In this document: piece by piece, positions 35,248 through 47,100 of the stretch
How positions within the stretch are numbered: position 1 is the first letter of the stretch
Layout: each line of letters starts with the position of its first letter
From: Chamaecyparis obtusa
Lineage: Eukaryota > Streptophyta > Pinopsida > Cupressales > Cupressaceae
Length of the DNA stretch: 64,000 nucleotides
Direction: 5' to 3'
NCBI GenBank assembly: GCA_027943335.1
Contig: BSBK01001161.1
Coordinates: forward strand, 198,501-262,500
Program-made: the position numbers and the translations under genes
The notes under the pieces: generated by a model
The model's database searches: none
What the model saw: only the letters and a program-made list of their open reading frames with translations
Told to the model about the DNA's origin: nothing

Positions 35248-36236
35248 CTTAGGGGTCCATTTCCTCTCCCTATATTTGTTCTCCCTCTATTGAAGGGTCT
35301 CCTTCCTCTATAGTTCCCTCTTGAGTTTGAACCACTATTCTCTTTGTCTCCTTGGTCAAGGGTTCTACTGCTACTACCACCATTTTGTCCTTTGTTCCAA
35401 GAGGTTACTCTTCCTCTAAAGTTCTTCCCACTATCATTTCTCTTTCCCTTACCAAACTCTTTCTTTCTCTTCCATCTCTCCTCTACCTTGAGTGTCATTT
35501 GATAGCACTTGTTGACTATGGTAGAGAAATGTAGGCTAAGTTCCTCTTGAATGGATACTTTTAGACCATTCATATACCTTGCTAGTTTTTCTTCTTCATC
35601 TTCTACCATATTTTTCTTCATACATAGTTTCAGGAACACCTCGATGTATGAGCCTACATCCATATCTTTTTGCTTTAAGCTTTGCTTCCTCCTATGGATT
35701 TGTACCCCATAATCTTCAGGTACATATGTCTCTTTGATCAAGGCTATCATCTTGTTCCATGAATTTATCATGCTCTTCCCATTCTTCACCCTCTCTGTTT
35801 GGATGAAGTTCCACCAAGTTAGGGCTACTGCCTTCAACTTGGATCTTACCATCTTTACCCTCTTCTTCTCAGGGATGTCCTCACATTCAAAGAATGTTGT
35901 CAAGGCTTCTATCCAATCCAAAGCCAAATTTGCATTCATCTAACCATTGAAAACTAGTAAGTCTATCTTCTCCTCCATGGTCCTTCTTCCCACTAACTTT
36001 AAGGCATCAATGAGAGGTCTTTGGTCTACATGGATGTTCTTATCAGAGGTTTCTTCCTCCTCTTCTCTCGCTTGTTCATTTTTAGACCCATCCTCTTTGT
36101 CCTTATCTAACTTCTTTTCAAGTTCTTGGATCCTCTTAGTTAAGGTTGTATTTTTTGCCCTTTGTTCTGTAGCCATCTTTGCTAATTCAATGTTTGTGAC
36201 CCTTGCAAGGATCTCTTCATCCTTAGGATTAGACAT
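35241..36236 (-). pseudogene. F gag
   Basis: One - strand frame of 331 codons with a single stop (35,940-35,942). The N-terminus (MSNPKDEEILARV) leads into a Glu/Lys-rich coiled coil. The Gag core is next: W-I-E-A-L-T-T-F-F-E-C, A-L-T-W-W-N-F and Y-G-V-Q-I-H-R-R, then a basic Gly/Arg/Asn-rich tail (R-G-R and R-R-P-F-N-R-G-R). The start codon is one base after the PBS complement, so the leader is almost absent. Homologous in layout to E gag, but clearly a different family. Confidence 0.88.
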
Positions 36237-36237
36237 A

Positions 36238-36249
36238 GCTCTGATACCA
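36238..36249 (-). other. PBS of F (tRNA-Met type)
   Basis: The + strand GCTCTGATACCA is the complement of TGGTATCAGAGC. Confidence 0.9.
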
Positions 36250-36251
36250 CT

Positions 36252-36715
36252 TGATGCAAAGTGGGCAGTAGGAAGCTTAAAACAGTGAATGATGGCTAAG
36301 GGATTGGTCCCTTAAATACCCAAACTATGGAGTAAAGTGCCCTACACCTATCACAACTATAGAAAGGACAAGGAATAAGGTTATCACAACCTTAAGAGCC
36401 TAAAGGAAACCTAATCACTATGTTCTACCAAGTCCCAATTACCAATAACCAAGATTGTCTATGAAGCATAATTAACCCAATTTGTGAACAAACCCCATGA
36501 AATGACTAGTAGGACCAGGGTTGACCTATGCTCATCGATCAGGCCATTTAGGTCCTATTAAATTAGTTGCAATGGTTAATTCATTTAAGAGAAACCTATA
36601 TAACATAGTTTCTTCACAAATCCAAAGCTAGGCTTGTAGCCCTTCCTAGGAGAGATCTTGATCCTAGACCAAAATACTTCCATAGATGCCTAGTACGGGA
36701 ATTAGGATCTTACAT
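36252..36715 (-). repeat. 5' LTR of F, truncated
   Basis: Matches 17,317-17,750 closely. Then only a short patch (GGAATTAGGATCTTACA) resembles the far part of the 3' LTR near 25,560. About 1.1 kb present in the 3' LTR is missing. Confidence 0.7.
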
Positions 36716-37883
36716 GAGTAATGTTAAAATAAATTTATGTAGTAATTAGAATCTTAATTGGCATTCTATGTGTGAAATATCAGTTGAAACCAACAACGTT
36801 ACTTGTATAAAGGAATATTGAGTCATTATGAAAGCAACAACTATATGTTTTATTTTTTTGAGTAGATTTAAGTCAAAGTTTAGATATTTCTTAGAAAGTA
36901 AATATTAGAATAATATGTATACTTATTTGATGAAATACATGATTCATACTAATGATGCATATAAGATTATAAATACATGTGGTTACTCCTCAAATGTGCT
37001 CTTATTCAAATAATTATGAAATTTATGTGCTTAAGGCTAGTGGGTTGAAAGTGTTGATGAAAGATTTGATTTAATAAAAGGGTAGCTAGAGGATTCATGT
37101 ATCTCTCTCTCTCTATTAAAAATATCTATGAATCTTTTTGAAAAATAGTAAATTCAAACAAAATTTTTATATTAATGTTAGAATTAGATATACTCATAAG
37201 AAAATGCCTGACTTATTATGAATTTCAGGGATCTGAAAGTAACTATGTAGCTAGTTAATAAGTAAAATTTTAGATGGAACTCTAACTTAAAGATATTTGG
37301 TCAAATTTTTGAGAATTTTCTCTAGGAGTATAGATATTGTTTGATGAATAGGATACTAATAATTGTAACAATAGGATTATAACAAAAGTCTTAGATTACA
37401 TTCTTAAGGAGGGTGTGTGTTAAGTCTTTCATATGTCAGATATTCTATATAATAGATGTTTTAGGGTAAAAAGTAACTTTGTTTCATAAAAGAGATCTAT
37501 TTTTGTCTCATTTAAAAGGTTACTCACAACACTATGTGTTGATGTATGTGGCCAAATTTGAATAATTATAAGGTTTTAGTTTTAAAATGTTTACAAAGGC
37601 AAATGTGTAATAGAAGTATCTTATGTACTCCCATTGAGAAGAAATAGCCCCATATTGATTTTGAATTTAGTGTAGAAAATAAATTTTGGAATTGAATTCT
37701 TAATTGTGTGTCACATTTTAGAAACTTAAATTATGTTTTGTTACTGGAATAACTCCAAACTCTTGAGGTATAAATTTTATCTCGTATATCAATGTTAGAC
37801 CAAAGTAGAAATATTTGTAGTATTGTTACTTATATGAATGATCAATAGCTTAGTAATTTATGACTTCCAGGAGTAAGTCAAAT
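36716..37883 (+). other. Interior of G, right part, non-coding
   Basis: AT-rich, no frame over about 40 codons, nothing recognised. Ends at the purine tract of G. Confidence 0.6.
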
Positions 37884-37898
37884 GTTAGGGAGGGATGA
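37884..37898 (+). other. Polypurine tract of G
   Basis: GTTAGGGAGGGATGA lies immediately before the 3' LTR. Confidence 0.65.
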
Positions 37899-40800
37899 TG
37901 TAATGCCCCTCCAACCCTAACATGCCCTGGATATGCTCACTGGAAGTTAGGAAGTGTTATATGTGATTGTATGGTTATTTTTATAAGAGAATGATCCTTC
38001 TTGAGGTGTTTTCTTAACCCAAATCTCTTCCAACCACTATAACTTCACATTCTAATTTTTGAAATGATAAATATTGTATAGGGATTTCCCTTTATATCTT
38101 CTTATGTGTCCATGATATTTTAGGACCTTGATGTGATGGGATCACTTGATAGATCTATATTTTTCTTTGTGAGATGCTCATTATCAATGTTTGTGATTAT
38201 CTTAGGTTAATTGATTATAATCACTTAAGGGCTAGATATGTTATGCACTCTAATGATGCTACTTATACTCAAGACTAGACATGATTACTACATTGAGTGT
38301 TATGGATTATATGATTTGTTTATTTTGAGACATTAGGAGTACATGTTAGATGATAAAAATGGTTAATGAAAGTTAGTAATTAATTTACATATATTTACAT
38401 GATTATATTATGAAGATGATTCATTCTTATTTTACAATATGGAGTAATGATTGTTTTGGAGCTAACCTTACTAATCCATTTTTTCTTTGGTATTTAAACT
38501 GTCTGATGCACTTGTGTGATGAGAAGAGGCAATCAGAGTCACTCCAATGGGATATCCACACTATTTCATACTCTACCTCCTTGTTTTCCACTATTTGTGC
38601 ATATGTATACATACATGTTGGTGTACTCAATTGGTGTTTTAGGATGTAGGTATGAGGCATCGACTCCACCTAGCTACACAGGTCTGAGCATACATTCAAA
38701 ATCCTAAAACTATTGTTTTTGTGGAGATTTTACCAAGTTACTCTCAAGGATTCCCTCTTGACTTAGATTCCTATGTAGGAAGTCACCTTAGTTGGGGGAC
38801 TGACCAATATTATGACTTTTTTTATTTTGTTGATTTATATTTTGGATTATGTTTTCTCTATTTCTTTATGTGTGTTAAATCATTATACTTCTCCATCGTT
38901 AAAATATATATATTTGTATTTCTATTTGTATTATAACTTGATGTATATTATATATGTATATGTATATGTATATGTATATATGGGTGCACACATATAAACC
39001 TATGCATATATAAATATTATAACCTATGTTTTTACTTGCAATATAATGTTATGTTAATGTGTAAATAATTATTATTAAATAAAAATAATAATATAGTAAA
39101 ATAAGGCTCTTTTCGGTAAAACTAGGTACCTAGGAAATTTAAACCCAAGACCTCCTAGAAGTTAGGCTAGTTTGTTTCCAATTGGGCTATGTGAGTTATT
39201 TGATAACTCTTTTGTTTCATTTCTAGTTATGGTCTTATTTAGGAGGATACGTACATTAAAAATAAAATCTTTTAAAGTTGTTTATGGGGTTTGTTTAATT
39301 TAATTTTCAAAGCAACTATAGTAGTTGGAATAGTTTCTTCCCATAAATAAATTCCTCCTACCATATAGTTTTCATTAAATTATTTGGAGGGGAGGATTTT
39401 TGGGTGATGGGAAAAATTGGAAGAAAATTGGGAGAGACTTGAGAGTTTTCTAGAAGTATGGATTTTGGGAGTTTTTTGCATTTTGGTAATCACCATTCTA
39501 GTTCTGTAAGGGGTTTTTGGAGATTCTCAATGGAGGAAGTGATTTTTTTTTAGAAGTAAGATTATTCTAGAGTGAAATTATCACTCAAGCTTGGAAGGCT
39601 GTTGAGGAAGTGCTCAACCTTGGAAGAGATTCTCCACAAGACTCCAGGTAGGATATGGAACTGGGAAGAATCACCTTCTTGCATGTGTGTTTATTTTTTA
39701 TGTGTATATTTAATATGTATTGTGATTTTGAAACTATTGTGATGATAGGAACTATTCGATTGATTATTCATTGTAAAAGGATATTGTATACGGGAAGTTT
39801 TTTTTATATGTCTGTAAGATTTCTCTTCCAAATTTCTTCCTAGGAGGGTCATGATTGTATATTTAGATGTTATTAATTAATTTTTTCTGCATATGTATGC
39901 TTTATGGGAGTTTAGGAAATATTAGGAATGTTCATTTGTGGTTTTTCCTTCTTATTCCTCATGTAGATTTTTCCAATGAATCCTTAAATTGTTTTGCTTT
40001 CTATTTGATTTGGGTTGATTGGTGAATTGGCGAGGGGTTATGGATTTGATATTGAGAGACCATAACCAATTAAATCTCATAAAACCTTTCCTAGGAACCT
40101 TCCATACTTTATTTTAGTTGTACTTTTAGTTTGAGTCAATTTTGTGAACTTTTAGGCCAGTTCTCGTACGAGTTAACAATGTTGAACATGTTTACTCATA
40201 CTAGCCTATGATTATTCTTGTATGTGAATATTTTAATTATCTTATTGGATTTTGGAGTCATGGGAATCCATTTTGGTCACCCTAAAGCTTGGGGTATGAT
40301 CTATGAATTTTTTTTTTATTATGATCTTTGTCTACATCATTTGATCTATGTGAATATTTAAATTAATGAATTAGGTGATTTAAAATGTTTTATTTAAGGG
40401 GTATTCATTTTTCATCCTTTCTATGAATCTTATTATGCATATGGATAAGGTTAGGACTCATCTTGAGGGCCTGAGTGCGCATGAGAGTTCCCTAAACCTA
40501 TGAATTAGAACATGTCAAGTGTTTCCTTATTTAGCATGTGTTATAATGTGGTGTATAAGGTTTTTCATACTTAACATTCTTTCCATGAAGTTATTTTTAC
40601 ATGTGTTAAGGCTAGGACTCATCCTGAGGGCCTAGGAACACATGAGAGTTCCCTAGACCTATATAACAGACCTTTGGATGTGTAATCTTGTATCTTTCAC
40701 TTGTGATGGGGTAGGGCACTAAATACCCTAGGTGAGTCCCTCACCATAGGTGTTGGAACCCAAAGTGGTTTCTAGATCATCCTATGGGTTATTTTGTATT

Positions 40801-42358
40801 AAAGTGATAACCTTAAAAATTAACTTGGGAAAGGGGGAATTCAAAAGATAATGAAAGAAAATATAATAATTCTACATAGACCTATTGGAGTAGCAGGACC
40901 GTAGGTAATTTCTAGGGTTAATCCTTATACATAAAGAGGGGACCGGGGTTACATTTTTTTTAGGTAGCAGCCCAATACACAAGTTGTATGATGACACTCA
41001 CCTAGGTGGTATCCTAGAACCTTTACCATGGTGTTGTAGCATGGTGATGTTTCATATGCTTTACACTTTCTCTTTGAGTTTTGTTTTCTTAGTTTCATGG
41101 GATTTAGATTTCCTTAAATCTTGAGAGTACCTTGGTTCTATCTCCTAGCATGGGGGGTGGAACTTCACTAGTTTCACATGGTTGGGTGGTAAATCTCTTT
41201 TGAGGTATTGTTTCTTGTTCATGTCTTCGATTGGATTCAAATTTATTCTTTGGTGAAGATATCCTTTATTGTATCATGTATCTCTATCTTTTGTAATCAA
41301 GATTTAAAGATGTATTGTAAGCCCTTGGGAAAATTTATGTAATTCTCTCTCTATATGCATTTGATCCATGAGAAGTAATAGTAATTGTAATTTGGAAATT
41401 TTAAGAAAGTTATGCATTTGGGAAGGGTAGTTTTAGGAATGTCAAAAAGGTTTGTTTATTCATAAATAAAAAAGGATTATAGTTAGGTACTTTCTATCCT
41501 ATCTCTCTTGTGAGTCTTGAAATGTAATTGAAAGTAATTATTACTATGATGCATGTTTACTTATGTCTTGCAAAAATAAATGGTCCTATGAAAACCTTTG
41601 TAATACAAAGTACTAAAGGATGTGAACTTCTAAAGGGAGACTTGATTTAATACATGGTTTGGTGAAAAGCTATGTTAAGGGTAGAAGGGTATCTCTAGGT
41701 GAAAATAATAAGGGAAAGGAAAATGTAGTGTTACTAAAAATAGTATAAATATGTAATTTCATTTCTAATGCTCTTAAATGTATTTTCCTATGTGTGATGA
41801 GAGGTTATTAAAATTTCATTTAAATCTCAATCCTTAACTAGATACATACAAAGTCGTAGACGATAATTTTTTGGTAGTTAGACTTGAGACAAAAATAATT
41901 CATTGGATGGTTTATGATTATAAGTACAAATAAGGTTAAAGACTTTACCCTATCTCTATTTGAATCATCTAAATGGAAAATGGAAAGTAAAGGTTTCAAA
42001 TGGAAAGCTTATTTATGTTTTGGAAGTGGAAGTGAGTTATGTGTAGATAAGGTTAAGGGGAAAAAAATGAAAGAGGAAAGGATAAATGTATGTAGTTTAT
42101 AAGATAAGTGATGTATTTCTATTTCATTTCTAAAAGTTGAATGTTATATAAATTAGGTAAAGAAAATGAATTCAATTGGTAAATTAACGAAATGCAATTG
42201 GTTTTCATATTGGTGAAAGAATCTATAAGGGAACCTTTAAGGAAATGTTTAATTATAGATGTCATCAATGAGATGTTAGTAATGTTTTAAAAAAATATTA
42301 GTTTATTTTGTTGTACTTTAGACTTATTCCTTATGGATTCTGTGGTAGGTACAATACA
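37899..42358 (+). repeat. 3' LTR of G (4460 bp)
   Basis: Starts TGTAATGCCCC and ends ACAATACA, followed by the TSD. It lacks the large (AT)n block, and carries the same 160-bp duplication (40,448 and 40,611). Confidence 0.9.
40660..40667 (+). promoter_or_regulatory. Probable TATA box in G 3' LTR
   Basis: TATATAAC, equivalent to TATATAAG in the 5' LTR. Confidence 0.45.
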
Positions 42359-42363
42359 TTTTG
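42359..42363 (+). other. TSD of G, right copy (TTTTG)
   Basis: Identical to 11,359-11,363. Confidence 0.88.
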
Positions 42364-42918
42364 GATCAGATTAATGATTATATTGTATTGTATTTGATAT
42401 TTGTAATTAAGGTGTTAAGTCTAATGTTGACCTTGTTTATTTCTTCAAGGTTAATGAACTATATAAATTTAATTATAGCATATCATTTTGAGTCTCAGAG
42501 AATGCATGTATGGGTGTATGAGAGATTGTGTGAAGAGGTATAAGTAGAATCTCCAATTAAACTAGAGACTTGATGTATTATGTACTTCATTGAACTATAT
42601 TGTCATGTTGAGTATGTTATATCACTTAGTTCATCATTTTTGATCTATAGTGGATTGTTTTCTATCTACTTTCTAGATAAGATAGTGAGCCTTCCTTTGG
42701 CTTGTATCACTTTTTATATTTGAGAAATGATGTATAAGAAGTGTATCTAAATGCATTTACATTTCCCCTATAATACTCCTAACAAGGTATAGTGATTTTA
42801 ACAGATTACATCACCTTGTGTGTTTGATCCTCACCATGATTTTTTTCCCTTTACTATATTTTCATGTCAAAATTATTGGTGTTATGTGTTGGTTAATGTG
42901 TGTGTTTCCTTGTTTCCA
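42364..42918 (+). repeat. LTR of H, right part
   Basis: Continuation of the H LTR. It contains CTCCTAACAAGGT, the same type of motif as in the B and L LTRs, and ends about TTTCCA before the PBS. Confidence 0.55.
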
Positions 42919-42923
42919 TTAAT

Positions 42924-42939
42924 TTGTATCATATCCAAG
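42924..42939 (+). other. Degenerate PBS of H
   Basis: TTGTATCATATCCAAG resembles TGGTATCAGAGCCAAG with several changes. Confidence 0.5.
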
Positions 42940-42965
42940 TCCTCTTTGAAAATCTTGATCACTTG

Positions 42966-44100
42966 AGAATATTTTGGATGACATCATTTAAAAAGGACAA
43001 TCCAAGATTTAAAGGCACTAACTATTTCATATGAAAAGGTTGGATGATTACACACTTGAGATGCATCAAAGAAGAATATTGGGAGATCACTAAGAAGACT
43101 TACAATCCTACTAAATATCTTTATACTATTAATACTATTGATAATAAGGAATTTGAATACAATATTTGATCTTAAGAAGAATCATTGAGCACCTTGTATG
43201 ATATTGAATATATAAATATCATGGAATTAGAGACTGCACATGAGGTATGGACAAAATTAGAGACCTTTCATGTAGGAGATACCTATGTGAAGAAAGTTGA
43301 TCCATAGAGTTTGAAACATAAATATGAAGCAATGAAGATGAATGAACATGATAATATAAATTCTTACATATAAAAGGTGAATGAGATTGTATGTATAATT
43401 ATATGCGCTGGTGTAACATTGGAAGAAGTTGAGATTATTTTTAAGGTTCTTATATCCTTGCCTCCTACTAAAAATCATAGGGTGTATTATATTTAATAGT
43501 CTAGGACCATGGGCATAGTAACAAGAGACACACTAGTTTGTAGGTTAAGTTCATTTCTAATGAGAGAATCTAGTGATAGAGTTCCTAAAGTTGAATCTTC
43601 ATTTAAAGCTACCATTTCTATGGAAAAGAAATGATATGAACTTGAAGAAATTTTATCAAAGTATGGGTGTAGATATGAAAAAGATTTGGAAGAAATTAAC
43701 TAAGAAGAGAAAAAGCTTGAAGATCTTTAAATGCTAATTGCCAAGATATTTCCTAAGGGGTCTTGTAAGTATGAATAAAAGTTCCCTTTTAAATTCTTTT
43801 CATGTAATAGGAATGGTCATTTTGTTTCTAGATACCCTAGGAGAGTTATGAAGCAAAATCCTGGGGAATTCCAACCTAAATATCAGAAAAATTATTATTA
43901 TTCTACTAATGATGGTCTGAATGATGATGAACTTGAATATATTGAAGATGATATTGTGTTTATTTATATAAAAGTAGAGAATCTTAGTTTTATAAATGAG
44001 GAAAAAGACCAAGTTGCACATATTGAAAAAGAATTAATAGGTGATAGATAATGGATGTTCACATCACATGACTAAAGATAAAAGAAAATTTGTAAAGTTT
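42966..44100 (+). pseudogene. H gag and protease start (Ty1/copia)
   Basis: The frame has many stops, but the copia Gag (UBN2-type) pattern is clear: H-E-V-W-T-K-L-E, then L-K-H-K-Y-E-A-M-K-M, then G-V-T-L-E-E-V and L-I-S-L-P-P. A Glu/Lys-rich helical stretch follows, and then one zinc knuckle whose first and last Cys are Phe and Tyr (F-F-S-C-N-R-N-G-H-F-V-S-R-Y). The copia protease active site I-D-N-G-C-S-H-H-M lies at 44,044-44,070 with its Asp intact. Homology ends at about 44,100, so integrase, reverse transcriptase and RNase H are not in the window. Gag would form the particle and protease would cleave the polyprotein in an active copy. Confidence 0.75.
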
Positions 44101-44870
44101 TAAATTAATCATTTAATATCCATATATTACACATACCATTAATCATTAAACATTAATCATGTATCCATTATCTATCATAAATCCACATAAACATACTTCA
44201 TATACAGGATATCATCATGCATCTTAAACATAGAACATATATTTATTATATCTCAACCTCCACCACATATGTTAGTACATCATGCATCAAACCCTACATC
44301 ATATATGATCATAGCAAAAAATAACATATATATAATCCATCCTAGATCATACATATTTTTATTACTCATAAGGCCCATCATAGAATACATGCATACATAC
44401 ATCATAAAAATATGCATCTACATAGAATATCACATAGAAACCATCAAAGCTATATCTCATATACAGGAATAGTGTCATCACCTCATAAAAACATCATATA
44501 GGAAAAATACATTCATATGCATCATATGTATATGAACCCAAGTTCCATTGTACATCTCATCTTAGAAATGGAAAAAATATGTCAGGGTGACTAAGGGAAG
44601 ACTCATGGAACTTCCATGATCCTATCCCTCCCCCACCTAGTGGTCTCACTAGTCTCATCCCCACTGATTCATGTGATCCTCCTCCACATCTCTATGGTGT
44701 CATTTTTTATGCTACTCTCTGTGTGTATGATGGTGCACACTGATCCTCTAGTACTTCCTAGTGGTATAGGCCCATGTAATATTGTTCTTCTCTACCATCT
44801 CTCCAAGTTTGTCTCTTTTCCTTGAGTGCACTCTGAAATACTTGGAGTTCCCTAGCCTATGGAAAGATTT
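44101..44870. other. AT-rich non-coding stretch with CATCAT/CATA words
   Basis: Begins abruptly after the H protease motif. Recurrent CATCATGCATC and CATACATACATC words, no gene seen. Confidence 0.5.
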
Positions 44871-45976
44871 TCCTAATCAATTCCCTCTCTCCCATGTATC
44901 TCTCTACAATATACTACCTTCTCTCCATGCTCATTGTTCATTGGGTGACCTAGGCCTCTAACTCAATATCTCTTCTCATCTAGATCCTACTCAAATAATC
45001 CCCTTGGGTTTATCCAAGACATGGTAAACTCTCCTGAGTCCACTCAAGCCTTTAGTGTGTCTAGGGATATCTGAGTACTCTCTTTTTGGGCACTCTCTAC
45101 CTCCAAATCCCTCTATAGGTCATATACAACTATCTATAGGAAGACTACCTCTATCTATGCACTTTCTAATCTAGCTCTCTCTATCTCTACCACCCCTCAT
45201 AGTTGGGCCACCTCAGCCTCAAGACACTTTGTATATGCTTGGGATATCTCCTACTCATCTTGTCCTACCTCCCTAGGAGGTTTTCTATCCTCTACCTCTT
45301 GTAGCTAAGGATATTATTCAACCCCTACTACCTCATCTACCTCTTCCATGTCAATATCTCCCCATGGTACCTATGCTATGTGGGATACTGCTCCACCTAT
45401 ATCTAGTCTCAGGAGTCCCCCCTCATCCTTAGTTGCTCCTGCCTCTTTCTCACTCTCATTCCATTTCATCATCATACTAATCTATCATCCCCATCATCTT
45501 CACTATCATCCCTATCATCTCTCACCCCATCTCCATCCTCTCCCCTAACGTGATCATCTACATTCACCTAGTCCAAATCTATAAATCCCATTGGTTGATG
45601 TACATCTCACCACTGTACATATACTATTATCATCCCTACATTCTCTACATATTCCTATCATGGTACCCATGGAGACTGCTCCATATCCCTCTAGCTAGAT
45701 ATCACCTTGAAAATATCTACTGCTTCTCCCTATAGTGACCCTCCCTGCCTCCTCATAAAAAAATGTATAAACCTATCTAGCACCACATCTTGGTTGATCA
45801 AAAAATACCACTATACTCATGATGCCATATATTATGCTACCTCATGTGCCATCTTTCCAATGAGCTAGTAGTCTCTCTACACATATCTCAAGTAGTAGTT
45901 TTCTAACTGCCCATCCTCCTTGTTTTTCTCCTCATCCCAATAGCCCCATGGCTCATAACCTCTATATGAAGTCCAC

Positions 45977-45982
45977 TCAAAT
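45977..45982 (+). other. Direct repeat (TCAAAT) left of the 5S-headed insert
   Basis: Identical to 46,237-46,242. Removing one copy plus the insert joins I-S-G-F and E-W-T-S-Y on the - strand. Confidence 0.6.
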
Positions 45983-46115
45983 AATATAAGATCATAGAAA
46001 TTGAGGTTCCAAGAAGAGTGGGTTTAACTATGGATGAAACTTCATAGTTAAGAGTGCTCAAGTTGGAGTAGTACTAGGATGGGTGACCTCCTATGAGGTC
46101 CTGGTGCTTCACCTC
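45983..46115 (+). pseudogene. 5S rRNA-derived sequence with internal promoter region
   Basis: GTAGTACTAGGATGGGTGAC at 46,068-46,087 is the highly conserved 5S segment holding the intermediate element and box C. AGTTAAG ... GTGCT just upstream is the box A region. GATCATA at 45,990 and the GAAACTTC region near 46,036 are spaced as in the 5' half of plant 5S rRNA. The 3' end (CCTGGTGCTTCACCTC) corresponds to the 5S terminus. Several changes and about 10 extra bases show it is not a functional rRNA gene. Confidence 0.75.
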
Positions 46116-46236
46116 TATGAACATCACCTAGATCCAATGAGTGCTAAGTGTTCTATTAATTCTAATGAGAGATAGGTTCATGTGAACCACTACTCATGAA
46201 ACATGTGTCAATGAGTTTGACTCAAAAACTACACAG
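45983..46236 (+). mobile_element. 5S rRNA-headed SINE-like insert (254 bp)
   Basis: The insert begins at what would be the 5' end of a 5S rRNA and continues for about 120 bases past the 5S 3' end with unrelated sequence. It interrupts the - strand PMD-like frame and is flanked by a 6-bp direct repeat. That layout fits a 5S-derived SINE (SINE3 type) or a retroposed 5S read-through transcript. Its ends are not TG...CA, which argues against a Cassandra-type solo LTR. Confidence 0.55.
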
Positions 46237-46242
46237 TCAAAT
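46237..46242 (+). other. Direct repeat (TCAAAT) right of the 5S-headed insert
   Basis: See 45,977-45,982. Confidence 0.6.
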
Positions 46243-47100
46243 CCTGATATCAATATCACAATTTGACTTGCTCTGGAAAATATATCCTAATTATTAATAT
46301 TAGATCATCTAGAATATGTCTCCAATATATCACAGATGTTGTATCCCTATAAGCTATCAGTTCCATGTAGCAATTTTTATATGGATCATAGTGCTCACAT
46401 TCCTCTCCTCCATGTTGCATTGGTCTACACACTACCATGTGCTCCCATGACCAAACGAGGAGGAGAGTTTGGTATGAACACATGTGTAGATTGTAGTATA
46501 CCTATCCCAAAATGGTATATCCCCATCTATAGACTATGCCCTATGCCTACTCCAGCATTCATCTTAATACCCTCACCCATCCAATCAAGAATCCATGTCC
46601 TGAGTGGTCTAGCATCATCCTTCCCCTGACCACTCCTGCTAGATACAGTGTTAGCCATGGTAGCATGGCCTCAACTACCTGTAACCATGAAAGAAACTAT
46701 TGTGTCACTAGTAGATGGTCCATATAATTCCTAAAACACATCTCTATGAATGTATATGCCCCCTCCAATTGATACTATAGCATCAATCCCCTGATAGGAA
46801 CCCATAACATCATTCATATATCGAGTAGGGTATTCATCACCTCCCTTGTTAGGAGGTGGAATCTAGATGTGTCTAAGTGTCATCTGTCTATCAAATTTTT
46901 CATGAGCATGTTATGAAATGGTAACTAAATCCATTTGTGTACATGCTCCAAATCATAGAGTGTGACATGTGCCCACTCTACCGCTATCACCTTATCCCAT
47001 AGCTCCATGGCCACAGGCCAATTACCCCTTGAGTTGAAGAGGTGCTCCTTAACCTTCAGTCAATTATCTTTGTGAGTTAGTCAGTTATCTATGTCTATCA

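Larger units (their letters stand above)
17317..36715 (-). mobile_element. Element F: chromovirus (Ty3/gypsy) on the - strand, containing D and E
   Basis: Read from right to left: truncated 5' LTR (36,252-36,715), PBS, gag, zinc knuckle, protease, reverse transcriptase, RNase H (split by E at 27,529-33,467), integrase, chromodomain, a purine tract (AAGGGGAG), and a 3' LTR (25,669-17,317) split by D. The LTR edge TGATGCAAAG is present at both 17,317 and 36,252. The outer edge of the 5' LTR is damaged, so no TSD could be confirmed. Confidence 0.85.
44871..47070 (-). pseudogene. Plant mobile domain (PMD)-like reading frame, interrupted by a 5S-headed insert
   Basis: On the - strand, 47,060-46,780 encodes E-L-W-D-K-V-I-A-V-E ... 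L-Y-D-L-E-H-V-H-K-W, then L-I-D-R-x-H-L-D-T-S-R-F-H-L-L with x a stop, then T-L-L-D-I and V-P-I-R-G. This is the PMD pattern R-W-x3-T-x2-F-H-L ... G-E-x-T-x-T-L-x-D ... P-I-x-G (PF10536 type). PMD is found in MAIN/MAIL proteins of plants and is also carried by some plant transposons. The frame continues through W-Y-W-R-H-like and Y-E-P-W-G-Y-W-D-E-E segments and ends in a Glu-rich coiled-coil-like part (about 45,300-44,900). Many TAG/TGA stops, and at least one frameshift near 46,260, make it a pseudogene. Whether it was a cellular gene or an element-borne ORF cannot be decided here. Confidence 0.6.

Noticed and set aside
42359..42372. TTTTGGATCAG after the G 3' LTR resembles a tRNA-Met PBS, suggesting a tandem G copy
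   Set aside because: The first five bases are the TSD and the following sequence continues the H LTR. The resemblance is coincidental.
45983..46236. Reading the 5S-bearing segment as a Cassandra solo LTR
   Set aside because: No TG...CA termini, and the 5S copy starts at the very edge of the insert. Kept only as an alternative.
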